From Actinomycetospora sp. NBRC 106378 (lineage in GTDB: Bacteria; Actinomycetota; Actinomycetes; Mycobacteriales; Pseudonocardiaceae), in contig NZ_BSTT01000018.1 in NCBI RefSeq assembly GCF_030269685.1, forward strand, positions 50,121 to 114,120: 64,000 bases of DNA, in the 5' to 3' direction. Made by a program: the position numbers and the translations under genes. Below are positions 52,449-59,937 of the stretch, one piece after another. Within the stretch, counting starts at the first letter, position 1. Each line of letters starts with the position of its first letter. The notes beneath the pieces are model-generated. The model ran no database searches, was not told the DNA's origin, and saw nothing but the letters and a program-made list of their open reading frames with translations.

Positions 52449-53231
52449 TCAGAGCCGCCGCAGGACTGCGGTGACCTTGCCCAGCACCGTCGCCTCGTCG
52501 CCGGGGATGGGCTCGTAGGCCTCGTTCGCGGGGAGCAGCCAGACGTGGCCGTCCTTGCGCTTGTAGGTCTTCACGGTGGCCTCGTTGTCGAGCATGGCGG
52601 CCACGATCTCGCCGTTCTCGGCGTTCGGCTGCTGGCGCACGACCACCCAGTCGCCGTCGGTGATGGCGGCGTCGATCATCGAGTCGCCGACGACCTTGAG
52701 GAGGAACAGCGAGCCCTCGCCGACGAGCTCCTTCGGCAGGGGGAAGACGTCCTCGACGGCCTGCTCGGCGAGGATCGGGCCACCGGCCGCGATCCGACCC
52801 ACCACGGGCACGTAGGAGGGCGTGGGCCGGTCGGCGCGCACCCCCTCGGTCTCGGAGCCACCGCCGAGCTCGGGGTCGAGCTCCTCGGGCATGAAGACCT
52901 CGAGGGCGCGGGGGCGGCTCGCGTTGCGCCGCAGGAACCCCTTCTTCTCGAGGACCTTCATCTGGTGCGCCACCGACGAGGTGGACGTGAGGCCCGCGGC
53001 GTCCCCGATCTCGCGGACGCTCGGGGGGTAGCCGACCCGGTCCATGTAGTCGCGGATGACCTCGAGGACCTTGCGCTGGCGCGGGGTGAGCGCGGGCGTC
53101 CCGGAGGCCGACGGCTCGGGCTCCCGGTCGGGGAACGCGTGCACCTCCGCGGTCACGGCCGTGGCGACCCCGGCCGCCTCGGCGTCGGTCCCGGGTGGGT
53201 CGGGTGCGCCGTCGCGTCCGCGTCCTGACAT
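52449..53231 (-). CDS. lexA: LexA repressor
   Basis: 260 residues. An actinobacterial N-terminal extension is followed by a winged helix with [20 protein letters not shown]. The cleavage site is Ala-Gly in [12 protein letters not shown]. Catalytic Ser lies in [11 protein letters not shown] and Lys in [10 protein letters not shown]. It represses the SOS genes by binding the boxes listed at 14663, 44720 and 53340. ATG 53231 has CGAGGAGG upstream. It is divergent from the LysM gene, as lexA and Rv2719c are in mycobacteria. Confidence 0.98.
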   Translation of the reverse strand: MSGRGRDGAPDPPGTDAEAAGVATAVTAEVHAFPDREPEPSASGTPALTPRQRKVLEVIRDYMDRVGYPPSVREIGDAAGLTSTSSVAHQMKVLEKKGFLRRNASRPRALEVFMPEELDPELGGGSETEGVRADRPTPSYVPVVGRIAAGGPILAEQAVEDVFPLPKELVGEGSLFLLKVVGDSMIDAAITDGDWVVVRQQPNAENGEIVAAMLDNEATVKTYKRKDGHVWLLPANEAYEPIPGDEATVLGKVTAVLRRL

Positions 53232-53339
53232 GGGGTCCTCCTCGATTCGACGTCCGAGCCCGGGCGGCCCGACCGGTGGGGACGGGCCGGTGACGCTGCG
53301 TGCTCCCGACCGTGAAGGTAGCGCCGAGTGCGCAACGGA

Positions 53340-53355
53340 TCAAACACGTGTTCGA
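53340..53355 (-). promoter_or_regulatory. LexA box of lexA (autoregulation)
   Basis: TCAAACACGTGTTCGA differs from the TCGAAC-N4-GTTCGA consensus by one base and lies 109 bp upstream of the lexA start and about 100 bp upstream of the LysM gene. It can serve both divergent genes. Confidence 0.85.
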
Positions 53356-53404
53356 AGGACACGCCGGTCGGTCCTTCGACGTTGTCAGGGGTCGATGCTA
53401 GACA

Positions 53405-53436
53405 TCGCACAGGCGTTCGATCGAACGTCTGTGCGA
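53405..53436 (+). promoter_or_regulatory. 32-bp near-perfect palindrome, double LexA-like site before the LysM gene
   Basis: The left half TCGCACAGGCGTTCGA and right half TCGAACGTCTGTGCGA are reverse complements except at one pair. Each half on its own matches the SOS box with one mismatch (TCGAAC-N4-GTGCGA). It ends 16 bp before the ATG at 53453. It may bind two LexA dimers or fold as a 16-bp hairpin in the leader. Confidence 0.6.
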
Positions 53437-53452
53437 CGGAAGAAGGTGCCCG

Positions 53453-54040
53453 ATGAGTTCTCCGACTCCGGTCCGGCCGCGGCCCGCGGCCGCAGGGCCC
53501 GACACGGCTCCCGTGCAGGTCACGAAGGGTCTCGACGCCGGGTGGGGCGGCCGTGCCGCCGGCCGTGTCCGGCCCGTGGGGCGCTCCGTCACCGGCGCGC
53601 CCACCCGTCCGGCGGCCCGCCGCGACGCGTGTCGGCCCGCCGGTCGGCCGGCCGCCCTGGTGGTGCCGCAGACCCCGTTGCTGCCCTCCGTCGGGCGGGT
53701 GAATTCCACCAGTGTGATTCATGTCGCTCCCGCGGCCGCGGCCGTCGTCCGTCGTCGGCGCGCCGTGGCCGCGGTGGTCCTCGCCGTGGTCCTGGTCGGG
53801 CTGCTGGCCCTCGCGGTCCGGCTCGGGGACGGCCTGGTCGGGTCCGCTCCCGAGCAGCCCGTGCCCGCGGGCACGGCCGTGACCGTCGTGGCGCCCGGGG
53901 AGTCGCTGCTCGACGTGGCCGCGCGGGTGGCGCCGGCCTCGGAGCCGTCCGCGGTGGCGGAGCGGATCCGCGCCGCGAACCACCTCTCGTCGTCCCTCGT
54001 CACTCCCGGTCGCCCCCTCGTGGTCCCCGCGGCGCCCTGA
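53453..54040 (+). CDS. LysM-domain membrane protein, probable SOS-induced division regulator (Rv2719c/DivS-like)
   Basis: 195 residues. A 100-residue Arg/Pro/Ala-rich cytoplasmic part is followed by one membrane helix, AVAAVVLAVVLVGLLALAV, and then a C-terminal LysM module (TVVAPGESLLDVAARVA ... RIRAANHLSSSLVTPG ... LVVP). Genes divergent from lexA with this layout include Rv2719c (ChiZ) in M. tuberculosis and divS in corynebacteria, which slow division after DNA damage. Position, topology and LexA sites all agree. Whether it has cell-wall hydrolase activity cannot be told. ATG 53453 has AAGGTG upstream. Confidence 0.82.
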   Translation: MSSPTPVRPRPAAAGPDTAPVQVTKGLDAGWGGRAAGRVRPVGRSVTGAPTRPAARRDACRPAGRPAALVVPQTPLLPSVGRVNSTSVIHVAPAAAAVVRRRRAVAAVVLAVVLVGLLALAVRLGDGLVGSAPEQPVPAGTAVTVVAPGESLLDVAARVAPASEPSAVAERIRAANHLSSSLVTPGRPLVVPAAP

Positions 54041-54436
54041 GCGGCCGTGGGGGTGGCGTCGCCGTGTCACCCACGCGTGCGCTCACCGGCACCACACACG
54101 GCCGTCGGGCGCGCGAGGGCGCCGCTCGTCGCGGGCGTCGCCGGACCAGGGGATCCGGCTTGCACCGCTTCCTCGGGTGTCGCTAGCGTCCCGCCCCAAC
54201 ATCTTGTGGTTACATCGATGTAGTTAGTCCACAGGTTGTGTGTGCAGGTGAGGCGTTGTCCACAGGGTCCCGCACAGGATCCCGGCATCGCTCCACCGTG
54301 GTCGGTGGTTCCTCCACCGGCGGCGCCCCCGAATCCACACCCCGGGAGCGTCTGGTCCACAGCGGTGTCCCCAGGCAGTCGACGGGGAGGCCGTTCATCC
54401 ACAGGCCGTCCCGGCCGGGCGAGGAAGGAGAACCGG
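54041..54436 (+). promoter_or_regulatory. nrdR-nrdJ promoter region with paired NrdR boxes and DnaA-like boxes
   Basis: No gene is seen in this 396-bp gap. Two NrdR-box-like 16-mers, CCCCAACATCTTGTGG (54194-54209) and AGTCCACAGGTTGTGT (54226-54241), have centres exactly 32 bp apart. That is three helical turns, the usual arrangement for this repressor. The 16-bp linker holds the palindrome TACATCGATGTA (54211-54222). TTGTCCACA at 54256-54264 fits the actinobacterial DnaA box, and TCCACAG recurs near 54228, 54355 and 54398. Autoregulation of nrdR-nrdJ by NrdR is therefore likely. Confidence 0.65.
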
Positions 54437-54937
54437 GTGCGCTGCCCGTTCTGCCGCAACGACGACTCCCGGGTCGTCGACTCGCGCGAGGCCGACGAGG
54501 GCCAGGCGATCCGTCGCCGCCGTTCCTGCACCGCGTGCGGGAAGCGGTTCACCACCGTCGAGGAGGCCGTGCTCGCGGTGGTCAAGCGCAGTGGGGTCAC
54601 CGAGCCGTTCAGCCGCGAGAAGGTCATGCGCGGCGTGGCCCGGGCCTGCCAGGGACGTCCGGTCGACCCGGACGCGCTGGCGCTCCTGGCGCACAGGGTG
54701 GAGGAGACGGTGCGGGCGTCGGGCACGGCCGAGGTGCCGAGCCACGAGGTCGGGATGGCGATCCTGGGACCGCTGCGGGAGCTCGACGCCGTGGCCTACC
54801 TCCGGTTCGCCAGCGTCTACCGGAACTTCTCCTGCGTGGCCGACTTCGAGGCCGAGATCGCGGACCTCCGGGAACGCTCGACGGAGCACGAGGCAGTTGA
54901 CGAGGACGACGGCCGGTTGACCGGCGCCGGTCGTTGA
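54437..54937 (+). CDS. nrdR: Transcriptional repressor NrdR
   Basis: 166 residues. The zinc ribbon [20 protein letters not shown] ... [13 protein letters not shown] is followed by an ATP-cone (about 47-135) with [20 protein letters not shown] short acidic tail is unconserved. NrdR represses ribonucleotide reductase genes in a dATP/ATP-dependent way. GTG 54437 follows AAGGAGA by 5 nt. It is followed 62 bp later by nrdJ, its expected target, in the same operon. Confidence 0.97.
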   Translation: MRCPFCRNDDSRVVDSREADEGQAIRRRRSCTACGKRFTTVEEAVLAVVKRSGVTEPFSREKVMRGVARACQGRPVDPDALALLAHRVEETVRASGTAEVPSHEVGMAILGPLRELDAVAYLRFASVYRNFSCVADFEAEIADLRERSTEHEAVDEDDGRLTGAGR

Positions 54938-54999
54938 AGGTCGGGGACACGAGCACCGGAACGTGGGGAAGCGTCCCCGGTGCAGGAGGCGAGGAACGC

Positions 55000-57843
55000 A
55001 TGACGGAGACCGTGGGGTCCGACACGAGCACCGACGGAGCGCCGGAAGGCGCGGGCCGTCGCGGCCTGTCGGTCACGCGCGTGCACACCACCGAGGGGGT
55101 CCACCCGTACGACGGGGTGGAGTGGGAGCGCCGCGACGTCGTCATGACCAACTGGCGCGACGGCTCGATCAACTTCGAGCAGCGCGGCGTCGAGTTCCCC
55201 TCGACGTGGTCGGTGAACGCCACGAACATCGTCACCAGCAAGTACTTCCGGGGGGCCGTCGGCACCCCGCAGCGCGAGTCGAGCCTGCGGCAGCTGATCG
55301 ACCGCGTGGTGCGCAGCTACACCGAGGCCGGCCGCACCCACGGGTACTTCGCGAGCCCGGGCGACGCGGAGATCTTCTCCGACGAGCTGACCTGGATGCT
55401 CCTGCACCAGTACTTCAGCTTCAACTCGCCGGTCTGGTTCAACGTCGGCACGGCCTCGCCGCAGCAGGTCAGCGCCTGCTTCATCCTCGCCGTGGACGAC
55501 ACCATGGAGTCGATCCTCAACTGGTACCGCGAGGAAGGGCTGATCTTCAAGGGCGGCTCCGGCGCCGGCCTGAACCTCTCGCGCATCCGCTCGTCGAAGG
55601 AGCTCCTCTCCTCCGGCGGCACGGCCTCCGGGCCGGTGTCCTTCATGCGCGGCGCCGACGCCTCCGCCGGGACGATCAAGTCCGGTGGGGCGACCCGTCG
55701 CGCCGCGAAGATGGTCGTGCTCGACGTCGACCACCCCGACATCGCGGAGTTCGTCGAGACCAAGCGCAACGAGGAGAAGAAGATCCGTGTCCTGCGGGAC
55801 GCGGGCTTCGACATGGACCTCGGCGGCGCCGACATCGCCTCCGTGCAGTACCAGAACGCCAACAACTCGGTCCGGGTCACCGACGAGTTCATGCGCGCCG
55901 TGCAGTCGGGCGGGCAGTTCGGGCTGCGGGCGCGGATGACCGGTGAGGTCATCGAGTCCGTCGACGCCAAGGGGCTGTTCCGGCAGATGGCCGAGGCGGC
56001 GTGGGAGTGCGCCGACCCGGGTCTGCAGTACGACGACACGATCAACGACTGGCACACCTCGCCGGAGTCCGGTCGGATCACCGCGTCCAACCCGTGCTCG
56101 GAGTACCTGCACCTGGACAACTCCAGCTGCAACCTCGCCTCGCTGAACCTCATGAAGTTCCTGGGCGACGACGGTCGCTTCGACGTCGAGGGCTTCACGC
56201 GCTCGGTCGAGCTCGTCATCACCGCGATGGACATCTCCATCTGCTTCGCCGACTTCCCGACCCCGGAGATCGGCGACACCACCCGGGCCTTCCGGCAGCT
56301 GGGTATCGGGTACGCGAACCTCGGCGCGCTGCTCATGGCGACCGGCCACGCGTACGACTCGGCCGGCGGCCAGGCGCTCGCCGCGGCCATCACCTCGCTG
56401 ATGACCGGCACCGCCTACCGTCGTTCGGCCGAGCTGGCCGGTGCGGTCGCGCCCTACGACGGCTACGCCCGCAACGCGGACGCCCACCGCCGCGTGATGC
56501 GCAAGCACGCCGCCGCGAACGACGCGATCCGCACGCTGCACCGCGAGGACGCCCGCATCCGCGACGCCGCCACCGTGCAGTGGCAGGACGGGCTGGAGAT
56601 CGGGGCCCGCAACGGCTGGCGCAACGCCCAGGCCAGCGTGCTCGCCCCCACCGGGACCATCGGCTTCATGATGGACTGCGACACCACCGGGGTGGAGCCG
56701 GACTTCTCGCTGGTCAAGTTCAAGAAGCTGGTCGGCGGCGGCTCGATGCAGATCGTCAACCAGACGGTCCCGCGCGCGCTGGAGGCCCTCGGCTACCAGG
56801 GCGAGCAGATCGAGGCGATCGTCGAGTTCATCGCCGAGCACGGGCACGTCGTCGACGCGCCGGGCCTGCGTCCCGAGCACTACGAGGTGTTCGACTGCGC
56901 CATGGGCGAGCGGGCCATCGCGCCGATGGGCCACGTGCGGATGATGGCGGCCGTCCAGCCGTTCATCTCCGGCGCCATCTCCAAGACGGTGAACATGCCG
57001 GAGCGGGCCACCGTCGAGGAGGTCGAGGAGATCTACTTCGAGTCCTGGAAAATGGGGCTCAAGGCGCTCGCGATCTACCGCGACAACTGCAAGGTCGGCC
57101 AGCCGCTGTCCGCCGGCAAGTCCAGCGGATCGACGGCCGAGTCGACCACCGGCCAGGAGGTCGCGACCACCGACCACCGCCCGGTGCGCAAGCGGCTCCC
57201 GAAGAAGCGCCCGAGCGAGACGGTGTCGTTCGCGGTCGCGGGCGCCGAGGGCTACATGACGGCGGGGTCCTACCCCGACGACGGCCTCGGCGAGATCTTC
57301 GTCAAGATGTCCAAGCAGGGCTCCACGCTCGCCGGCGTCATGGACGCGTTCTCGATGGCGATCTCCATCGCGCTGCAGTACGGCGTGCCGCTGGAGACCT
57401 ACGTGTCGAAGTTCGTCAACATGCGCTTCGAGCCCGCCGGCATGACCGACGACCCCGACGTGCGGATGGCGACGAGCATCGTCGACTACCTGTTCCGTCG
57501 GATCGCGCTCGACCACCTGCCCTACGAGAAGCGTGCCCAGCTCGGCATCTTCTCGGCGGACGAGCGCACCGCCCAGGTCGCGATCGACTACGGGCAGGCC
57601 CCGGCCGCCCCGGTCGAGGTCGTCGAGGAGCTGCGGACGACGGTCGACGCGGCCGACGAGCCGGTGAAGCCCGCGGGTGTCCGCAAGGCCGACGTCTCGG
57701 TCGGGAGCTCCACCGAGCTGCTCGAGCTGCAGCAGGGCAAGGCGGCCGACGCGCCGCTCTGCCTGACCTGCGGGACCAAGATGCGGCCCGCCGGTTCCTG
57801 CTACGTCTGCGAGGGCTGCGGCTCCACCAGCGGCTGCAGCTGA
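55000..57843 (+). CDS. nrdJ: Vitamin B12-dependent (class II) ribonucleotide reductase
   Basis: 947 residues. The ten-stranded barrel contains NPCSEYLHLDNSSCNLASLN, with the active-site region, and FNSPVWFNVG near the start. The C-terminal part has a TSCPD-like block, GSTLAGVMDAFSMAISIALQ, and a Cys-rich tail, CLTCGTKMRPAGSCYVCEGC, for redox shuttling. It makes dNTPs from NDP or NTP with adenosylcobalamin, without oxygen. ATG 55000 follows AGGAGGCGAGGA. I looked for a cobalamin riboswitch in the 62-bp gap and in front of nrdR and saw no B12-box consensus. Confidence 0.97.
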   Translation: MTETVGSDTSTDGAPEGAGRRGLSVTRVHTTEGVHPYDGVEWERRDVVMTNWRDGSINFEQRGVEFPSTWSVNATNIVTSKYFRGAVGTPQRESSLRQLIDRVVRSYTEAGRTHGYFASPGDAEIFSDELTWMLLHQYFSFNSPVWFNVGTASPQQVSACFILAVDDTMESILNWYREEGLIFKGGSGAGLNLSRIRSSKELLSSGGTASGPVSFMRGADASAGTIKSGGATRRAAKMVVLDVDHPDIAEFVETKRNEEKKIRVLRDAGFDMDLGGADIASVQYQNANNSVRVTDEFMRAVQSGGQFGLRARMTGEVIESVDAKGLFRQMAEAAWECADPGLQYDDTINDWHTSPESGRITASNPCSEYLHLDNSSCNLASLNLMKFLGDDGRFDVEGFTRSVELVITAMDISICFADFPTPEIGDTTRAFRQLGIGYANLGALLMATGHAYDSAGGQALAAAITSLMTGTAYRRSAELAGAVAPYDGYARNADAHRRVMRKHAAANDAIRTLHREDARIRDAATVQWQDGLEIGARNGWRNAQASVLAPTGTIGFMMDCDTTGVEPDFSLVKFKKLVGGGSMQIVNQTVPRALEALGYQGEQIEAIVEFIAEHGHVVDAPGLRPEHYEVFDCAMGERAIAPMGHVRMMAAVQPFISGAISKTVNMPERATVEEVEEIYFESWKMGLKALAIYRDNCKVGQPLSAGKSSGSTAESTTGQEVATTDHRPVRKRLPKKRPSETVSFAVAGAEGYMTAGSYPDDGLGEIFVKMSKQGSTLAGVMDAFSMAISIALQYGVPLETYVSKFVNMRFEPAGMTDDPDVRMATSIVDYLFRRIALDHLPYEKRAQLGIFSADERTAQVAIDYGQAPAAPVEVVEELRTTVDAADEPVKPAGVRKADVSVGSSTELLELQQGKAADAPLCLTCGTKMRPAGSCYVCEGCGSTSGCS

Positions 57844-57919
57844 CGAGCGGTCCGGCGGCGTGCCGCAGGTTCACCTCCTGCTCACTCCGGGGGTGCTCGG
57901 GTTCTCGGTCGAGGACCCG

Positions 57920-57934
57920 GGCCCCCCGGGGGCC
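57920..57934. terminator. GC hairpin downstream of nrdJ
   Basis: GGCCCCCCGGGGGCC folds into a short strong stem 77 bp past the nrdJ stop. It is a candidate end for the nrdR-nrdJ transcript; there is no T-run. Confidence 0.4.
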
Positions 57935-57954
57935 GTCGGACCCGGGAGACGTCG

Positions 57955-58281
57955 ATGTGGAACCTGACCTGGCACCGGTGGACCGGGGACCGGGACGCGG
58001 CTGGCGCGATGCTCGACGAGCATCTGGCGTGGATGCTGGAGCAGCAGCGCGCAGGTCGGGTCATCGCCTCGGGCCCGACGGCGGACGGCGAGATCGGCAT
58101 CATCGTGTTCGGGCACATGTCGCGCGACTAGGTCGACGCCCTGTGCGCGACCGAGCCGTTCGTCCGCGCCGGGCTGCGTGAGTACGACGTCTTCCCGTGG
58201 GACGTCCACCAGGTCCTGGGGATCGGACCGTTCGACTCCGCTGCCGTGTCCGCGGTGGTCCGGGCGCGGGGCGACGGCTGA
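57955..58281 (+). pseudogene. YCII-like protein gene interrupted by an amber codon
   Basis: ATG 57955 to TGA 58279-58281 would give 108 residues in one frame, but TAG at 58129-58131 (codon 59) breaks it. The first half has LDEHLAWMLEQQRAGRVIAS and GPTADGEIGIIVF. The second half has ATEPFVRAGLREYDVFPW. Together they match the dimeric alpha/beta-barrel YCII layout (GP motif, then DPF-type motif, then VFPW end). GAG, AAG or CAG to TAG by one substitution would explain it. The reading frame after the stop is undisturbed, so the change is recent. Confidence 0.7.
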
Positions 58282-58338
58282 GTCGCTGCGGCCCCCGGCG
58301 TGGCTCAGCCGGTCAGGAACTCCTGCCGATCAGGACGG

Positions 58339-59814
58339 TCAGCGCGAGGCCGGCGGGGCCGGCGGGGTGGGTTCGAGCAGTGACTCGAGCACCGCTCCGA
58401 CGGCCAGCAGCCGCCGGTCGCTCCCGAGCGGGCCGTCGATCTCCAGGCCCACGGGCAGGCGGTCCGCGGTCGCCCCCGCCGGGAGGCTGAGGCCCGGGAG
58501 GCCGGCGTTGCTGGCCGGATCGGTGTTGCGGATGGCCGTGCCGAAGGTGTCGGTGGGCGCGGCCGAGCCCACCCGCACGGTCGAGGACCCGGCCTCGAGG
58601 TCGTGCGGGAAGGCCGGGAGCACCGTGGTCGGGAACAGGATCGCCGCCACGTCGTGCCGGGCGAAGTAGTCGCCGTACAGCGCCTGGAGCGCCGGGCGGT
58701 GCACGCGGACGGCGTCGTCGTACTGGGCCCCCAGGGCGTCGCCCGTGACCGCGGCGAAGACCTGGCGGACGTCCGGGCTCGCGATGCCGCGCACGATGTC
58801 GTCGAGGGTGGTCCCGTCGACGGCGGTCGCGCGCAGGTAGTCCGGGATGTCGGTGCGCGGCTCGTGGAGCGCGACGGGGAAGGACACCGCGCCGTTGAGC
58901 TCGAACAGCTCGGGCAGGTCGGCCTCCACCAGGGTCACCCCGGCGGTCGCGAGCAGGTCGAGCTGGCGATGGACGACGACCTCGAGCGCGGGATCGAGCC
59001 CCGACCAGAGGCAGGCCGGGATCCCGAGACGCAGCGTCCGGGGGTCGACCGTGGGAGTCTCGGTCGCCCCGGTGACGACGGCGTCGAGCAGAGCCACGTC
59101 GGCCACCGTCCGGGCCATCGGCCCGACGGTGTCCCTGGTGCGGCTGATGGGCACGACGCTCCCGGCGTCGTGGTAGCGGCGCTGGGGGCCGCCGTCCCCG
59201 ACCGAGGGGCGGAAGCCCACGATGCCGGTCAGGGCAGCGGGCACACGGGTCGAGCCCCCGGTGTCGGTCCCGAGGCCGGCCGGTGCGGCGCCCACCGCGA
59301 CCGCGACCGCGGTGCCCCCGGACGACCCGCCCGCGACGAGGTCGGGGCGGTGCGGGTTGCGCACGGGGCCGGCGAAGGGGGAGAGGTTCGTGCTGGTGGC
59401 CCCGAACGCCAGCTCGTGCATGTTGGTCTTGCCGAGCACGGTGGCGCCGGCGTCGACGAGCCGTTGCACGCTCGGCGCGGTGGTGTGCGCCCGGCGGTAC
59501 CGGAGGGCGGGCGTGCCGCCGGTCGTCGGCAGCCCGGCCACGTCGATGTTGTCCTTCACCACCACCACGAGGCCGGCCAGCTCGGGCGCGTCACCGGCGG
59601 CGACCCGTGCGTCCAGGTCGGCGGCGCGGGCACGGGCCCCCGACTCGTCGAGCGTGATGAAGGCGTTCGACGGCCGCTCGGCGTGCGCCCGGTCGAGAAG
59701 GGCCTCGACGTAGTCCGACACGGCGATCCGCGCGGCGCGGACGGCCGCGACGGCCTCGACGGCGCTCCACCGGCAGAGGTCGTCCGTCGCCCCGGGGGCG
59801 CGCCGCTCGTCCAT
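58339..59814 (-). CDS. Amidase-signature family hydrolase
   Basis: 491 residues. The Ser-cisSer-Lys triad is visible as VVVVKDNID (Lys), AGGSSGGTAVAVAVG (cis-Ser) and GTDTGGSTRVPA (nucleophile Ser). The family includes indoleacetamide and mandelamide hydrolases and GatA. TTVLPAFPHDLEAGSS and NAGLPGLSLPAG support a stand-alone small-amide hydrolase rather than GatA. The substrate is unknown. ATG 59814 has GGAGAAG upstream. A TetR-type palindrome lies 30 bp before the start. Confidence 0.92.
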   Translation of the reverse strand: MDERRAPGATDDLCRWSAVEAVAAVRAARIAVSDYVEALLDRAHAERPSNAFITLDESGARARAADLDARVAAGDAPELAGLVVVVKDNIDVAGLPTTGGTPALRYRRAHTTAPSVQRLVDAGATVLGKTNMHELAFGATSTNLSPFAGPVRNPHRPDLVAGGSSGGTAVAVAVGAAPAGLGTDTGGSTRVPAALTGIVGFRPSVGDGGPQRRYHDAGSVVPISRTRDTVGPMARTVADVALLDAVVTGATETPTVDPRTLRLGIPACLWSGLDPALEVVVHRQLDLLATAGVTLVEADLPELFELNGAVSFPVALHEPRTDIPDYLRATAVDGTTLDDIVRGIASPDVRQVFAAVTGDALGAQYDDAVRVHRPALQALYGDYFARHDVAAILFPTTVLPAFPHDLEAGSSTVRVGSAAPTDTFGTAIRNTDPASNAGLPGLSLPAGATADRLPVGLEIDGPLGSDRRLLAVGAVLESLLEPTPPAPPASR

Positions 59815-59843
59815 GCTGCTTCTCCACGGGTCCCGGGACGCTG

Positions 59844-59861
59844 ACCGAACGATCGGTCGGT
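59844..59861. promoter_or_regulatory. TetR-type operator between the amidase and the BTAD regulator
   Basis: ACCGAACGATCGGTCGGT is palindromic except for one pair and resembles the common ACCGACCGATCGGTCGGT operators of actinobacterial TetR repressors. It lies 30 bp upstream of the amidase start. No TetR gene is in the window. Confidence 0.5.
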
Positions 59862-59925
59862 GACGCGGTCACCCTGGCAGACCGGATCGCGGCGAGCAAG
59901 GACCGGACGGCAACCCGAACCCCAC

Positions 59926-59931
59926 TAATCT
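59926..59931 (+). promoter_or_regulatory. Leaderless -10 box for the BTAD regulator gene
   Basis: TAATCT ends 6 nt before GTG 59938; there is no ribosome-binding site. Confidence 0.45.
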
Positions 59932-59937
59932 GACGGC

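Noticed and set aside
54041..55000. Cobalamin riboswitch for nrdR-nrdJ
   Set aside because: No B12-box consensus and no long structured leader; the region is better explained by NrdR boxes.
54817..57516. 899-codon minus-strand open frame across nrdJ
   Set aside because: Antisense shadow of the ribonucleotide reductase, with a low-complexity translation.
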